From: Clostridia bacterium
Lineage (GTDB): Bacteria > Bacillota > Clostridia > Christensenellales > Aristaeellaceae
Length of the DNA: 48,776 nucleotides
Direction of reading: 5' to 3'
NCBI GenBank assembly: GCA_017526525.1
Contig: JAFXRG010000004.1
Location: 1-48,776, forward strand
Shown: positions 6,733 through 15,242 of the stretch, piece by piece
How the letters are laid out: every line of letters starts with the position of its first letter
Position numbering within the stretch: the stretch's first letter is position 1
Program-made: the position numbers and the translations under genes
The notes under the pieces: model-generated
Databases searched by the model: none
What the model saw: the letters and a program-made list of their open reading frames with translations, nothing else
What the model was told of the DNA's origin: nothing

Positions 6733-8739
6733 ATGTATTATTCTGCAATCGGAATCCTTGCCGCCCTCATTCTGCTGATTGAGCACAAGGATTTTCTCCT
6801 GAAACGGAACCGGATCAGCCGGATCCCTGCCGGTAAGGCGTACAGGCAGTTCCTGTTCGCCGTGCTCGTCTATTACCTTACGGATATTGTGTGGGGCTGG
6901 TTTGAGTCGGAAAAATGGGCAGTCCCGCTCTTTGCGGATACAACGGTCTACTTTATCGCGACGGCAGTCGGCGTGCTGTGCTGGACGCGTACCGCCATCG
7001 TTTATCTTAAGGAAGAAGGCCGCTTCAGCCGCTTCATCCTGTATGCCGGACGGATCTTCGCCGGCGCAGTAACTGTCATTTCCGTCGTCAACTGCTTCAC
7101 GCCGCTTCTGTTCACGGTGGATGAATCATGCGTTTACCATGCGCTGGACTTCCGGTATGCGGTCCTGATTGCCCAGATTCTCCTGCTCCTGCTGGTATCC
7201 GCATACGCGTTCGGGGTGATCTTCCGGCTGCGGGGCACAATGAAAAAAGTGAACCGTTACCGGACGCTGGGGCTTTTCGGGCTGATCAAAAGTATTTTCC
7301 TGATTTTCCAGGTCTGGCATCCCTATCTGCCGCTCTACACGATCGCATATATGCTGGGCATCAGCCTGCTCCATGCCTTCGTCATCAGCGATGAGGAAAA
7401 CGAGAACCTCAGCCGCCTGGCGGAAGCAGAAAAGATCCGCCAGCTGCAGGAATCCGTTTCCACGCTCCTGGACAATATGCCTGCGCTGAGCTTCTACAAG
7501 GACGCGGAAACCGGCGCCTACATTGCCTGCAACCAGGCCTTCGCGGAGTACGCCCATAAGGAAAGCCCGCAGGGCGTAATCGGGCTGACCGACGCGGAAA
7601 TCTTTGACGAGGCAACTGCGCTTCACTTTATGGAAGACGACAAAAGGGCGTTGTCCATGAACCGGCCGTATATTTTCTTTGAGGATGTGCCGGACGCCGC
7701 CGGAATTCCCCGGAAGTTCCAGACCACAAAGCTCCGGTTCGTTGATCCTTCCGGACGGGTGTGCCTGCTGGGAATGGGCCAGGATGTTACAGCCAGGGAG
7801 CAAATCCGCCGGGCGGAAGAACGGATCCAGGAGGAGCGCACAGCCTATACCCGGATCAGCGCCCTGGCCGGCGATTATATTGCCATCTTTATTGTGGACC
7901 CCGAAAGCGGACGGTACCGGGAATACAGTGCTTCCCTGCGGAGTGAGCACAGCGTGCCGATGCGGGAAGGCGCGGATTTCTTCAGTGATCTCCGGGATCT
8001 GGCCTCAGAGCTTGTATGGCCGGATGACCTAGATCACTATCTGCACGCAGTAGCCGGGGAAAACATCCTGAACAGCATCCGTGAGCGGGGCGTCTTTTCC
8101 CTTACGCACCGCATCTCCGCCGGCGGACAGCCCCGTTATGTCCAGTTCCGGGCAGCCGTGGTGGAGGAAAAAGGGGGACGCCGCCTGATCGCCGGTATCA
8201 ACGATATCGATGTCCAGGTGCGCCAGGAAGCGGAATACCGGAAGCGTCTCTCCCAGGCTCAGGCCCGGGCGGCGGTGGATGCGCTCACCGGAGTCAAAAA
8301 CAGGCATTCCTACCTGGAGGCGGAGAAAAAGATCAACCGCCTGATCGCGGAAAAGAACCAGCCGCCTTTCGCCGTTTCAATTCTGGACGTAAACGACCTG
8401 AAAAAGATAAACGATACTGCCGGACACCAGGCCGGCGACGACTGCCTGCGGCAGGCATGCAGGATCATCTGCCAAACCTTCAAGCACAGTCCTGTCTTCC
8501 GCATCGGCGGGGATGAGTTTGCGGTGCTTTCACAGGGAGAGGATTACGAGCGCATCGGGGAACTGACAGCCCTGATCGAAGCCCATAATAAAGAAGCGCT
8601 CCGCAGCGGCGGCCTGGTGATCGCCTGCGGCATGTCCCGCTTCGCTGATGATGACTCCGTTGCCGCGGTGTTTGAACGTGCGGACCGGATGATGTACGAA
8701 AACAAGAATTTGCTTAAAGCGTCGGGTTCTGGGCAGTAA
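6733..8739 (+). CDS. Membrane diguanylate cyclase with PAS domain
   Basis: The 668-residue protein has an N-terminal block of about seven hydrophobic helices (residues 1-225) resembling 7TM-type sensory input regions. A PAS domain follows (about 236-355, LLDNMPALSFYKDAETGAYI then GMGQDVTAREQ), then a second PAS-like segment (about 370-500), and a GGDEF domain (515-660). The catalytic motif is canonical GGDEF (about 592-596), preceded by the nucleotide-binding DVNDLKKINDTAGHQAGD. It should make cyclic di-GMP from GTP at the membrane in response to a signal. The usual RxxD inhibitory site before GGDEF is replaced by KHSP, so product inhibition there is unlikely. The ribosome site GAAGGAG precedes the ATG. 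The gene stands alone behind the promoter at 6558-6607, whose upstream element it shares with the lanthipeptide operon. Confidence 0.88.
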   Translation: MYYSAIGILAALILLIEHKDFLLKRNRISRIPAGKAYRQFLFAVLVYYLTDIVWGWFESEKWAVPLFADTTVYFIATAVGVLCWTRTAIVYLKEEGRFSRFILYAGRIFAGAVTVISVVNCFTPLLFTVDESCVYHALDFRYAVLIAQILLLLLVSAYAFGVIFRLRGTMKKVNRYRTLGLFGLIKSIFLIFQVWHPYLPLYTIAYMLGISLLHAFVISDEENENLSRLAEAEKIRQLQESVSTLLDNMPALSFYKDAETGAYIACNQAFAEYAHKESPQGVIGLTDAEIFDEATALHFMEDDKRALSMNRPYIFFEDVPDAAGIPRKFQTTKLRFVDPSGRVCLLGMGQDVTAREQIRRAEERIQEERTAYTRISALAGDYIAIFIVDPESGRYREYSASLRSEHSVPMREGADFFSDLRDLASELVWPDDLDHYLHAVAGENILNSIRERGVFSLTHRISAGGQPRYVQFRAAVVEEKGGRRLIAGINDIDVQVRQEAEYRKRLSQAQARAAVDALTGVKNRHSYLEAEKKINRLIAEKNQPPFAVSILDVNDLKKINDTAGHQAGDDCLRQACRIICQTFKHSPVFRIGGDEFAVLSQGEDYERIGELTALIEAHNKEALRSGGLVIACGMSRFADDDSVAAVFERADRMMYENKNLLKASGSGQ

Positions 8740-8842
8740 CCCGCTTTGTCCATCCACCCCTGCCGTGCCGGAACATGGGCTGCGGTTCCCTGCTGCAGCA
8801 TCGTGTTTCTTTTCCGGGTGTCTTTTCTATTTTCGGGAAGTA

Positions 8843-8851
8843 TGCTATAAT
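8843..8851 (+). promoter_or_regulatory. Extended -10 promoter of the ligase-acyltransferase operon
   Basis: TGCTATAAT is a consensus extended -10 (TGn plus TATAAT) lying 145 bases before the ligase start. Such promoters do not need a strong -35, and none is seen. Confidence 0.5.
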
Positions 8852-8995
8852 TCTTTTCGATTTTACAGAAATGAATGAAAACCCATGAAAGCGAATCCGG
8901 ATTACAGGATGCGCGCCTGATTCCTGATGAAAAAAAGGCCGGCTCCTGAATCACATTTCAGATCGGGAACAGCATAACCGAAAGGATGAAGCAAT

Positions 8996-10987
8996 TTGGA
9001 AAACAAATTATTGTCCACACAGATCTGCCGGGACTATCCCGGCCGTCTGGCCATCGTCGGCAACGGCGCTGCCTGCACCTATGAGGATATGCTCAAGGGC
9101 ATCCGGGGCCTTCAGAAAAAGCTTCAGGAAATGGGAGTTGAAAAGGGCAGCCGGGTGGCGCTGTGGAGCTACAACTCCGCCAACTGGCTGATCGCTTTCT
9201 TTGCCATCATCCGGGCCGGCGGCACCGCCGTGCTGGTGAATTACAGCATGGGCAGCGCCGATGCCGCGGAACTGCTGTCCATGACAGGAACGGGCTTCCT
9301 GCTCTGCGGCGACAACGGGGAGACTAAGAAAAACCCCGACGCCATGCGCACGCTGGCCGATCTCGCAGGCATCCCGGAAGCACACTGCCTGAACATCTCC
9401 CCGGCCGCGCTGGACCTGGGTTATGTGTTCCGCGATGATCCGGATGAGGATGTGCCCGATGCTTCCGACGAAGACGCCACGGCCTTTATCATCTTCACCT
9501 CCGGCACCACCTCCAAGCCCAAGGCGGTGCAGATCTCCCAGAAGGCGCTGACCTTTGACGCCAAAGCCTTCAACGGAAACATCGGCGAATACGCGGGCCG
9601 GAGCGTTTGCGTGGCCGTGCCGCTGTTCCACATCCTGGGCCTGCTGATGAGCTACGCCTTTCTCTGCCGCGGCGCAACGGTATGCCTGCCCGCCAATTAC
9701 AAACCGGAAGTCCTGGTCCGGGAAATCGATGCTTACCGCGTTTCCGATATGGCGGCGGTGGGCGCCGTGTACATGGGCCTGGCGGAGGCGGAAGGCTTTG
9801 AGGAAAACGTCGTGCCGAACCTGCACCTGTGCATGATCGCGGGCGGTATGTCCACGCCGGTGCAGATGATGCGGCTGGAGCTGCAGTTCGCCAACGCCAC
9901 TTTCATCAACATGTACGGCCAGAGCGAGGCCGCGCCGCTGACCATGGTGCGCCCCTCCGACCTGGTGGAAAAGCGGGCGCAGACCGTGGGCCAGGCCATT
10001 GAGGGCGTCGAAATACGCATTTCCGACGGGAAGGGCGGCTTCCTGGCCCAGGGCGAAATCGGCGAGGTTATCGCCCGGGGCGGCAACCTGATGAACGGCT
10101 ATGACCGGCTGCCCGTGGAAAAGCAGCCCATTGATGAAAACGGCTGGCTTCACACCGGCGACCTGGGCTACTTTGACGAGGAAGGCTATCTGTATCTTGC
10201 CGGGCGCATCAAGGATGTCATCATCCGGGGCGGCGAAAACATATCGCCCTCCGAGATCGAAAGCGCGCTGAACCGTATGGAAAATGTCCGCCAGGCCAAG
10301 GTTATGGGCGCGCCGCATCCTATCTACGGCGAGAGCGTGGAGGCCTGCATTACCATGACCGACGGCGGCGCCAGCTTTGACCAGGAGGCCATGAAAGCGG
10401 CCCTGCGCGCAGAAATCGCTCGGTACAAGATCCCCTCCCACATTTTCCTGTACGACAGCTTTCCCCTGAACGTCAACGGCAAGCTGGACCAGCGCAAGCT
10501 CCATGCGGACATGCTCAACCGGCTGTTGCGGCTGTCGGTGGACGAGGAGCTGGCGGGCGGCGTGACAGTGTTCGACGTGGTGGTTAAAAACCGGCCCTAC
10601 GCCATCGTACCGGTCACCAGCATGGCCAGCGAGCTGGCGCAGGCGGTGGGATTCAGCCGCCGGCGGGTGATGTCCATCCGCCTTGCGGCGGAGGAAATGC
10701 TCACCGAGCGCATTATGGATGCCTATTCCGCCGCCGGCGATCTCCGGGTAAAGATTACCCTGATGCCCGAATGGCTGCGGATCACTTTCAGCGATGACGG
10801 CGCGGAATATTATATCGACAAGCGGCGGGATACCTCCATGAGCGCAAGGATCATCCTGAAAGCCGTCAGCAATTTCCACACCGATTATCCGGGCGGAAAG
10901 CCCGTCTATTGTATGGACTTCCTGTATGAGAATGATTTCAGCATCCAGGAATTCCTGATGAAAAGTAAGGAGGAGATTGACGCATGA
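8996..10987 (+). CDS. AMP-forming acyl ligase fused to RsbW-like ATPase domain
   Basis: This 663-residue protein has two parts. Residues 1-510 are a class I adenylate-forming enzyme: P-loop IIFTSGTTSKPKAV (165-178), YGQSEA (307-312), WLHTGDLG (384-391), hinge GRIKDVIIRGGENISPSEIE (403-422) and catalytic Lys495 in NGK. It should activate a carboxylic acid as acyl-AMP. Residues about 525-645 resemble the GHKL ATPase fold of anti-sigma kinases: an N-box-like helix LAAEEMLTERIMDAY (563-577) without the usual Asn, and a G1-like ITFSDDG (596-602). The start is TTG, chosen because AAAGGA lies about ten bases upstream and the next Met codons would cut into the fold. It overlaps the next gene by ATGA, so the two are translationally coupled. 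The missing N-box Asn suggests that the ATPase-like part binds protein or ligand rather than acting as a kinase. Confidence 0.75.
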   Translation: MENKLLSTQICRDYPGRLAIVGNGAACTYEDMLKGIRGLQKKLQEMGVEKGSRVALWSYNSANWLIAFFAIIRAGGTAVLVNYSMGSADAAELLSMTGTGFLLCGDNGETKKNPDAMRTLADLAGIPEAHCLNISPAALDLGYVFRDDPDEDVPDASDEDATAFIIFTSGTTSKPKAVQISQKALTFDAKAFNGNIGEYAGRSVCVAVPLFHILGLLMSYAFLCRGATVCLPANYKPEVLVREIDAYRVSDMAAVGAVYMGLAEAEGFEENVVPNLHLCMIAGGMSTPVQMMRLELQFANATFINMYGQSEAAPLTMVRPSDLVEKRAQTVGQAIEGVEIRISDGKGGFLAQGEIGEVIARGGNLMNGYDRLPVEKQPIDENGWLHTGDLGYFDEEGYLYLAGRIKDVIIRGGENISPSEIESALNRMENVRQAKVMGAPHPIYGESVEACITMTDGGASFDQEAMKAALRAEIARYKIPSHIFLYDSFPLNVNGKLDQRKLHADMLNRLLRLSVDEELAGGVTVFDVVVKNRPYAIVPVTSMASELAQAVGFSRRRVMSIRLAAEEMLTERIMDAYSAAGDLRVKITLMPEWLRITFSDDGAEYYIDKRRDTSMSARIILKAVSNFHTDYPGGKPVYCMDFLYENDFSIQEFLMKSKEEIDA

Positions 10988-12288
10988 CACAGCGCAACGC
11001 ACCCCCACGCTTTGCAGTCAAGGAATGGAACGCCTGCGGGGCAACCCAGTTTTACGGAAAAGACAGGAAACGCAGCTATATCGTGGAAGTCAGCCTGTCG
11101 GAGCCGGTTCGCGGAGAATTGCTCCAGCAGGCGGCGGACAAGGCCCTCAAACGCCTGCCTTATTACGGTTCCACCTTTGTGCGCAGGAAAGGCCTGTATT
11201 ACTATGCGGACAATGACCTGCCCCTGGTGGTGGCCGAATCCGAAAATCCCCGCGTCATCGGCGGGGAAATCACCAATTACCATATGATCGACGTGACCTA
11301 TTGGAAAAACAAAATTTCCTTCGCCATGTTCCACGGCCTGTGCGACGGCCTGGGACTCAATCGCTGGATTGAGGCAGTGCTTTACCACTATGTCTGCCTC
11401 AAGGACGGCAAAACCTACAGCGACGAAGGCATTTACACCGACAAAATCCCATATGATCCCTCCGAGCGGGCGGATATCCACCTCCAGCGGCGCAAAGCCA
11501 ACATCAAAAAGGTGAAAGCCCTCATGGGAACGGAAAAGCGCTTCCGCCTGCCTGAGCTGTTGGAAAACAAGGTGGACCGGATGTATTCCCTGCCCCTGAA
11601 GGTAAAGACGACGGATTTCCTGAGCTGGTGCAAGGCCAACGGCGCTTCCCCGGCGGCCGGGGCTGCCGCCATCATGACAAAGGCCATTGCCCGTGAGAAC
11701 GATGTCCGTGACAGCGTCATCATGAGCGTGGTGCCGATCTCCCTGCGCAAAGCCCTCCATGCGGAGAAAACCTTCAAAAACTGCTATGCCGCCATCTTCC
11801 TCCCCACCACGCCGGAGGACGCCCGCAGCATGCCTGTGGGAGAGCTGGCCGCGAAGCTCCGCGCCGGCATGCGCACCCAGATGAGCGGAGAGTTCCCGGG
11901 TCTGGTCTGCGCCGGCATGAACACCATGATCCACCTCGGCGCAAAGATGCCCGGCTACCGTTTGAAGACCAAGGTGCTGGCCATGGGTGACAACAATCCC
12001 CAGGATACCTTCTTTGTGGACTATGTGGGCGGACTGCGCTGCAACGACTATGCGGACCAGATCACCGAGGTGCGTTACCTGAACGCGCCGCCGGCCAACG
12101 GCGCTTCCTTCGTGCTGATGAGCGAAACGGCCGGCTGCTTCCACATCAACTTTACCCAGACCATCGATTCCGATCGCTATTACCTGGCCTTTGCCGCCAT
12201 CCTGGATGAATTGGGCATTCCTTATGAAAAACTGCCCTATGAATCCTATCTGAATCCCGTGGTGGATCTGCCCCCGGAGCAGCGGTAA
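10984..12288 (+). CDS. Condensation-type (CoA/acyl-transferase fold) enzyme
   Basis: The 434-residue protein has the active-site motif of the condensation/chloramphenicol acetyltransferase-like superfamily, MFHGLCDGLG, with His117 and Asp121 (H-x3-DG). The overall layout is two lobes with a late SETAGCFHINFTQ strand. The family joins an activated acyl group to an amine or alcohol (NRPS condensation domains, alcohol acyltransferases, wax-ester synthases). Here it is stand-alone, with no carrier-protein, adenylation or transmembrane part. It overlaps the ligase gene by 4 bases, so the acyl donor is probably supplied by that enzyme. Neither a carrier protein nor a thioesterase is encoded nearby, so the donor may be acyl-CoA or a carrier encoded elsewhere. 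The operon ends at the hairpin 12316-12337. Confidence 0.7.
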   Translation: MTQRNAPPRFAVKEWNACGATQFYGKDRKRSYIVEVSLSEPVRGELLQQAADKALKRLPYYGSTFVRRKGLYYYADNDLPLVVAESENPRVIGGEITNYHMIDVTYWKNKISFAMFHGLCDGLGLNRWIEAVLYHYVCLKDGKTYSDEGIYTDKIPYDPSERADIHLQRRKANIKKVKALMGTEKRFRLPELLENKVDRMYSLPLKVKTTDFLSWCKANGASPAAGAAAIMTKAIARENDVRDSVIMSVVPISLRKALHAEKTFKNCYAAIFLPTTPEDARSMPVGELAAKLRAGMRTQMSGEFPGLVCAGMNTMIHLGAKMPGYRLKTKVLAMGDNNPQDTFFVDYVGGLRCNDYADQITEVRYLNAPPANGASFVLMSETAGCFHINFTQTIDSDRYYLAFAAILDELGIPYEKLPYESYLNPVVDLPPEQR

Positions 12289-12315
12289 ACCGGCTGGGCG
12301 TGAGGAAATCAGCAA

Positions 12316-12337
12316 GGGCTGCCTTTTCCGGCAGCCC
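12316..12337 (+). terminator. Intrinsic terminator of the ligase-acyltransferase operon
   Basis: An 8-bp perfect stem GGGCTGCC / GGCAGCCC with loop TTTTCC lies 28 bases after the stop codon and is followed by a T-rich stretch (CTGTGTCTTTC). Confidence 0.65.
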
Positions 12338-12426
12338 CTGTGTCTTTCTGCCGGCCCCGGAACCATTCCGGATGCCGCCGGCAAGAAAACCGGGATTCCT
12401 GAATAACCTGTACGGAGGCGATCACA

Positions 12427-13914
12427 ATGGCGGAAGGCCGCAATCCCCTGACCGGGATGGATTATCCCGATCCGGATGTCATCCGTGTCGGGGACACCTA
12501 TTACATGATCAGCACAACCATGCATTTCTTTCCCGGCGCCGGGATCCTCCGGTCCCACGACCTGATTCACTGGGAGATCTGCTCCTATATCTACGATACC
12601 CTGGAGCATACCCCCGGCGAAATTCTGGAAGGAGAGCAGACAATTTACGGCCATGGGATGTGGGCGGCTTCCCTGCGTTATCACGCGGGCCGCTTCTATG
12701 CGGCCTTCATCGCCCATGAATGGCCCAAAACCTTTCTCTTTACCGCGGAAAACATCGAAGGTCCCTGGACCCGGCAGTATATCGAGGGCATTTACCATGA
12801 CTGTTCCCTGCTGTTTGACGATGACGGCCGCGTCTATATCGTTTACGGCAACCGGGACATCCGCCTCACGGAACTGAAAGCAGACCTGAGCGGGCCGAAG
12901 GAAGGCGTGCTGGACCGGATCATTGTCCGGGATGCCCCAGGGGATTTCCTGGGATATGAAGGATCCCACCTGTATAAAATCAACGGGAAATATGTCCTTT
13001 TCCTGATCCACTCCCGCCAGCGGGAATGGTACCGCACCCAGGCCTGCTTCATCACGGAGGACCTGGAAGGCGTCTGGGCCGGCGGGGATGTGTTTTACGG
13101 GGATCTGGACAACCTGCACAGCGGTCCGGCCCAGGGCGGCATCGTGGACACGCCGGACGGCCGGTGGTTTTCCGTTGTCTTCCAGGACCGCGGCGCCGTC
13201 GGCCGGGTTCCCGTCCTGATTCCCGTTACCTGGAACCGGTTCGGTTATCCGGTCTTCGGCAAAGCGGAAAAGGATCTTTCAAACACCTGCACCCGTCCCG
13301 GCTGGACGGCGCAGCCGCTGTATGCCGATGATGATTTCACTTCCCCGGCGCTGAAAAACGTCTGGCAGTTCAACCATGAGCCCAGGGCCGGATGCTGGGA
13401 AACCGGAAACGGCGCCTATGTGATCCGCACGGACAAGGTCAGCCGGACCATAGAATTTGCCCGGAACACGCTGACACAGCGCACCGTGCTCCCCGGCTGC
13501 ACGGCAGAGGTAACGGTAAACGCGGAAGGTCTCCGGGCCGGGGACGTGGCCGGCCTTTGCCTGCTCATCGGCAGTTACGGACTGATCGGCATGGAGCGGA
13601 ATGAAGAAAGCTGTTTCCTGGTGATGAAAGCGCGGAAACCCCGTGAACAGGAGGAGCGGGAATATGCCCGGATTCCCTTTTGCCTGCGGGAAGTCCGCCT
13701 GCGGGCCGCCGTCCGCTTCGACGGGCCTGAAGGCAGGGTTTGTTTTGAATACCTGGATTCCTCCGGGTGGAAGCCCCTGGGGCCTGAACATACGATGACT
13801 TTCGCCCTGGATCACTTCACCGGCTGCCGCTTCGGCCTTTTCCTTTACTCAACCCGGGAGCCCGGCGGCCGGGCCTCCTTCAGCCGGTTCACCTACCGCC
13901 CCGCGGATCCGTAA
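12427..13914 (+). CDS. GH43 beta-xylosidase / arabinofuranosidase-type glycosidase
   Basis: The 495-residue protein has no signal peptide and should act in the cytosol. The GH43 five-bladed propeller spans about residues 5-290 with the catalytic triad visible: Asp15 in YPDPDVIR (base), Asp125 in HDCSLLFDDDG (pKa modulator) and Glu178 in GYEGSHLYK (acid). Residues about 300-490 form a C-terminal beta-sandwich (DUF1349/GH43_C2-like), as in the beta-xylosidase branch, so the likely substrates are xylo- or arabinoxylo-oligosaccharides. The ribosome site GGAGGCGATCACA sits before the ATG. It stands alone after a terminator and converges with the AraC gene, which may or may not control it. Confidence 0.8.
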   Translation: MAEGRNPLTGMDYPDPDVIRVGDTYYMISTTMHFFPGAGILRSHDLIHWEICSYIYDTLEHTPGEILEGEQTIYGHGMWAASLRYHAGRFYAAFIAHEWPKTFLFTAENIEGPWTRQYIEGIYHDCSLLFDDDGRVYIVYGNRDIRLTELKADLSGPKEGVLDRIIVRDAPGDFLGYEGSHLYKINGKYVLFLIHSRQREWYRTQACFITEDLEGVWAGGDVFYGDLDNLHSGPAQGGIVDTPDGRWFSVVFQDRGAVGRVPVLIPVTWNRFGYPVFGKAEKDLSNTCTRPGWTAQPLYADDDFTSPALKNVWQFNHEPRAGCWETGNGAYVIRTDKVSRTIEFARNTLTQRTVLPGCTAEVTVNAEGLRAGDVAGLCLLIGSYGLIGMERNEESCFLVMKARKPREQEEREYARIPFCLREVRLRAAVRFDGPEGRVCFEYLDSSGWKPLGPEHTMTFALDHFTGCRFGLFLYSTREPGGRASFSRFTYRPADP

Positions 13915-13955
13915 ATCGCTTTCCCGCCGGATCAGCGCGGCAAGCCTCACCGGAT

Positions 13956-14780
13956 TCAGCTCAGCTTTCTGTACTCCCGCGGCGACACGCCTGTGGCTTT
14001 TTTGAATGCATCCCCGAAGTAATTACTGTCGCTGAATCCGCATCGGTCTGCAATCTGTGTCACGGTCAATTCTGAATTCAGCAGCAGGTCACAGGCCTGC
14101 CGGATCCGGTAATGAATCAGGTATTCCCGGATGCCGAACCCCGTCTCCTGATGAAAAACCCGTGAGAGGTGCGACGGGCTCACCGCAAAGTGGGCAGCAA
14201 CCTCTGTCAGGGTAATCTGTTCTCCCGCGTGCTCGCTGAGATATGCCGCCACCTCCCGCATACGGCTGTGAGCTGTATCCTCGTTTCCGTCGTTTTCTTC
14301 CTGCCCCTCGCGGTATCGGTGCAGGGAAATCAGCAGTTCGGCCAGTAGCGCCATGCAAAGGCTTTTCCCCAGAGCGGGCTGGTTTTCAAATTCATACAGC
14401 ATCCGGTTTACCAGCAGCAGAATCGTTTCCTGGCGCTGAACCGGAGCTTTGATTTTTCCTGCCCGGAATTCCGTTTCTGCAACCTTCGTGTCCAGAAACG
14501 CGTCGATCTTTTGGGCGGTATCCGGGGAAAAGGAAATCACATACTTTGTATTTTGCCCGTGCGAAGTAAAATCCGTCTTATGCAGCGTTCCGGCAGGAAT
14601 CAGGGCAAAATCCCCGGTTTGCAGCCGGTAGGTTCTCTGTCCGATAAAAACACTGCAGCGGCCTTCCGCAATATAATACAGTTCATGGTACCGGTGAAAC
14701 CACTCGTTCTCTTCGCGGGCCTGGCCGATCTGGCTTTCCTTCAGGATTTTGAAGTCAACGATCCGGCGTTTTCGTTCCAT
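13956..14780 (-). CDS. AraC-family transcriptional regulator (cupin plus HTH)
   Basis: The 274-residue protein has an N-terminal cupin-like sensor (residues about 20-110: HRYHELYYIAEGRCSVFIG, LIPAGTLHKTD) and a C-terminal pair of helix-turn-helix motifs (about 175-272: LTEVAAHFAVSPSHLSRVF, VTQIADRCGFSDSNYFGDAF, KKATGVSPREYRK). Such proteins activate sugar-utilisation genes on ligand binding. I chose the ATG at 14780 rather than 14837 because GGGGAAGG lies seven bases before it and the longer N-terminus (CSRKKAKPGTERGRK) has no ribosome site. It is divergent from the 58-residue ORF and lies between the GH43 and GH2 loci, so it may regulate either. Confidence 0.88.
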   Translation of the reverse strand: MERKRRIVDFKILKESQIGQAREENEWFHRYHELYYIAEGRCSVFIGQRTYRLQTGDFALIPAGTLHKTDFTSHGQNTKYVISFSPDTAQKIDAFLDTKVAETEFRAGKIKAPVQRQETILLLVNRMLYEFENQPALGKSLCMALLAELLISLHRYREGQEENDGNEDTAHSRMREVAAYLSEHAGEQITLTEVAAHFAVSPSHLSRVFHQETGFGIREYLIHYRIRQACDLLLNSELTVTQIADRCGFSDSNYFGDAFKKATGVSPREYRKLS

Positions 14781-15021
14781 GGTTTTCCTTCCCCTTTCCG
14801 TGCCCGGTTTTGCCTTTTTCCGGCTGCAGGACGCCACCCCCGCAGGAAATTATATCCCGATCTGCTGCACAGGACAACAAAAATTCTGTAGTTTTGGATA
14901 AAATTGCGTGACTTTCAGTAGATTTTCATTTATTTTTGCCGTATGATTTCTGACGTTCCCGGAAATACCGTTTATCCTCCCCGGGAACAGAATCATACCG
15001 ATTGTAAAGGAGATATGAAAT

Positions 15022-15198
15022 ATGATGAACACGAATATAAAAAATACGGAAAAGAACGCAACGATCCTGAGCCGCTTCTGTGAAATGGTCCGGAAAACGG
15101 CCGCGCGTTCTTCCCGCAGCAATCTGGAGTTTTACACCTACAGCACCCTGCCGGCGCTGCTGACCATGCAGTCCGGTTTCAAGTCCGAACAGATCTGA
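15022..15198 (+). CDS. Small ORF of unknown function (58 aa)
   Basis: Two adjacent ATG codons follow an AAAGGAG ribosome site at ideal spacing. The frame encodes 58 residues: a polar start (MMNTNIKNTEKNATILS), a basic segment (CEMVRKTAARSSRS) and NLEFYTYSTLPALLTMQSGF. No known family is recognised. It lies divergently upstream of the AraC regulator and converges on the beta-mannosidase gene. It could be a true small protein or the intact start of a deleted gene; the good ribosome site favours translation. Confidence 0.45.
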   Translation: MMNTNIKNTEKNATILSRFCEMVRKTAARSSRSNLEFYTYSTLPALLTMQSGFKSEQI

Positions 15199-15242
15199 GT
15201 CGTCCCTCGGAAAAATCGGTTCCCCGGCTGTCCGGACCGCCC

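Noticed and set aside
9008-11008. Long open frame on the minus strand (666 codons) opposite the ligase gene
   Set aside because: It is a mirror of a GC-rich coding strand. The plus strand encodes a complete ligase with all motifs, while the minus product is His/Val/Gly-rich with no recognisable domain.
10906-13119. 737-codon minus-strand frame spanning the acyltransferase and GH43 genes
   Set aside because: It crosses two clear plus-strand genes and a terminator and shows no protein motifs, so it is an antisense shadow.
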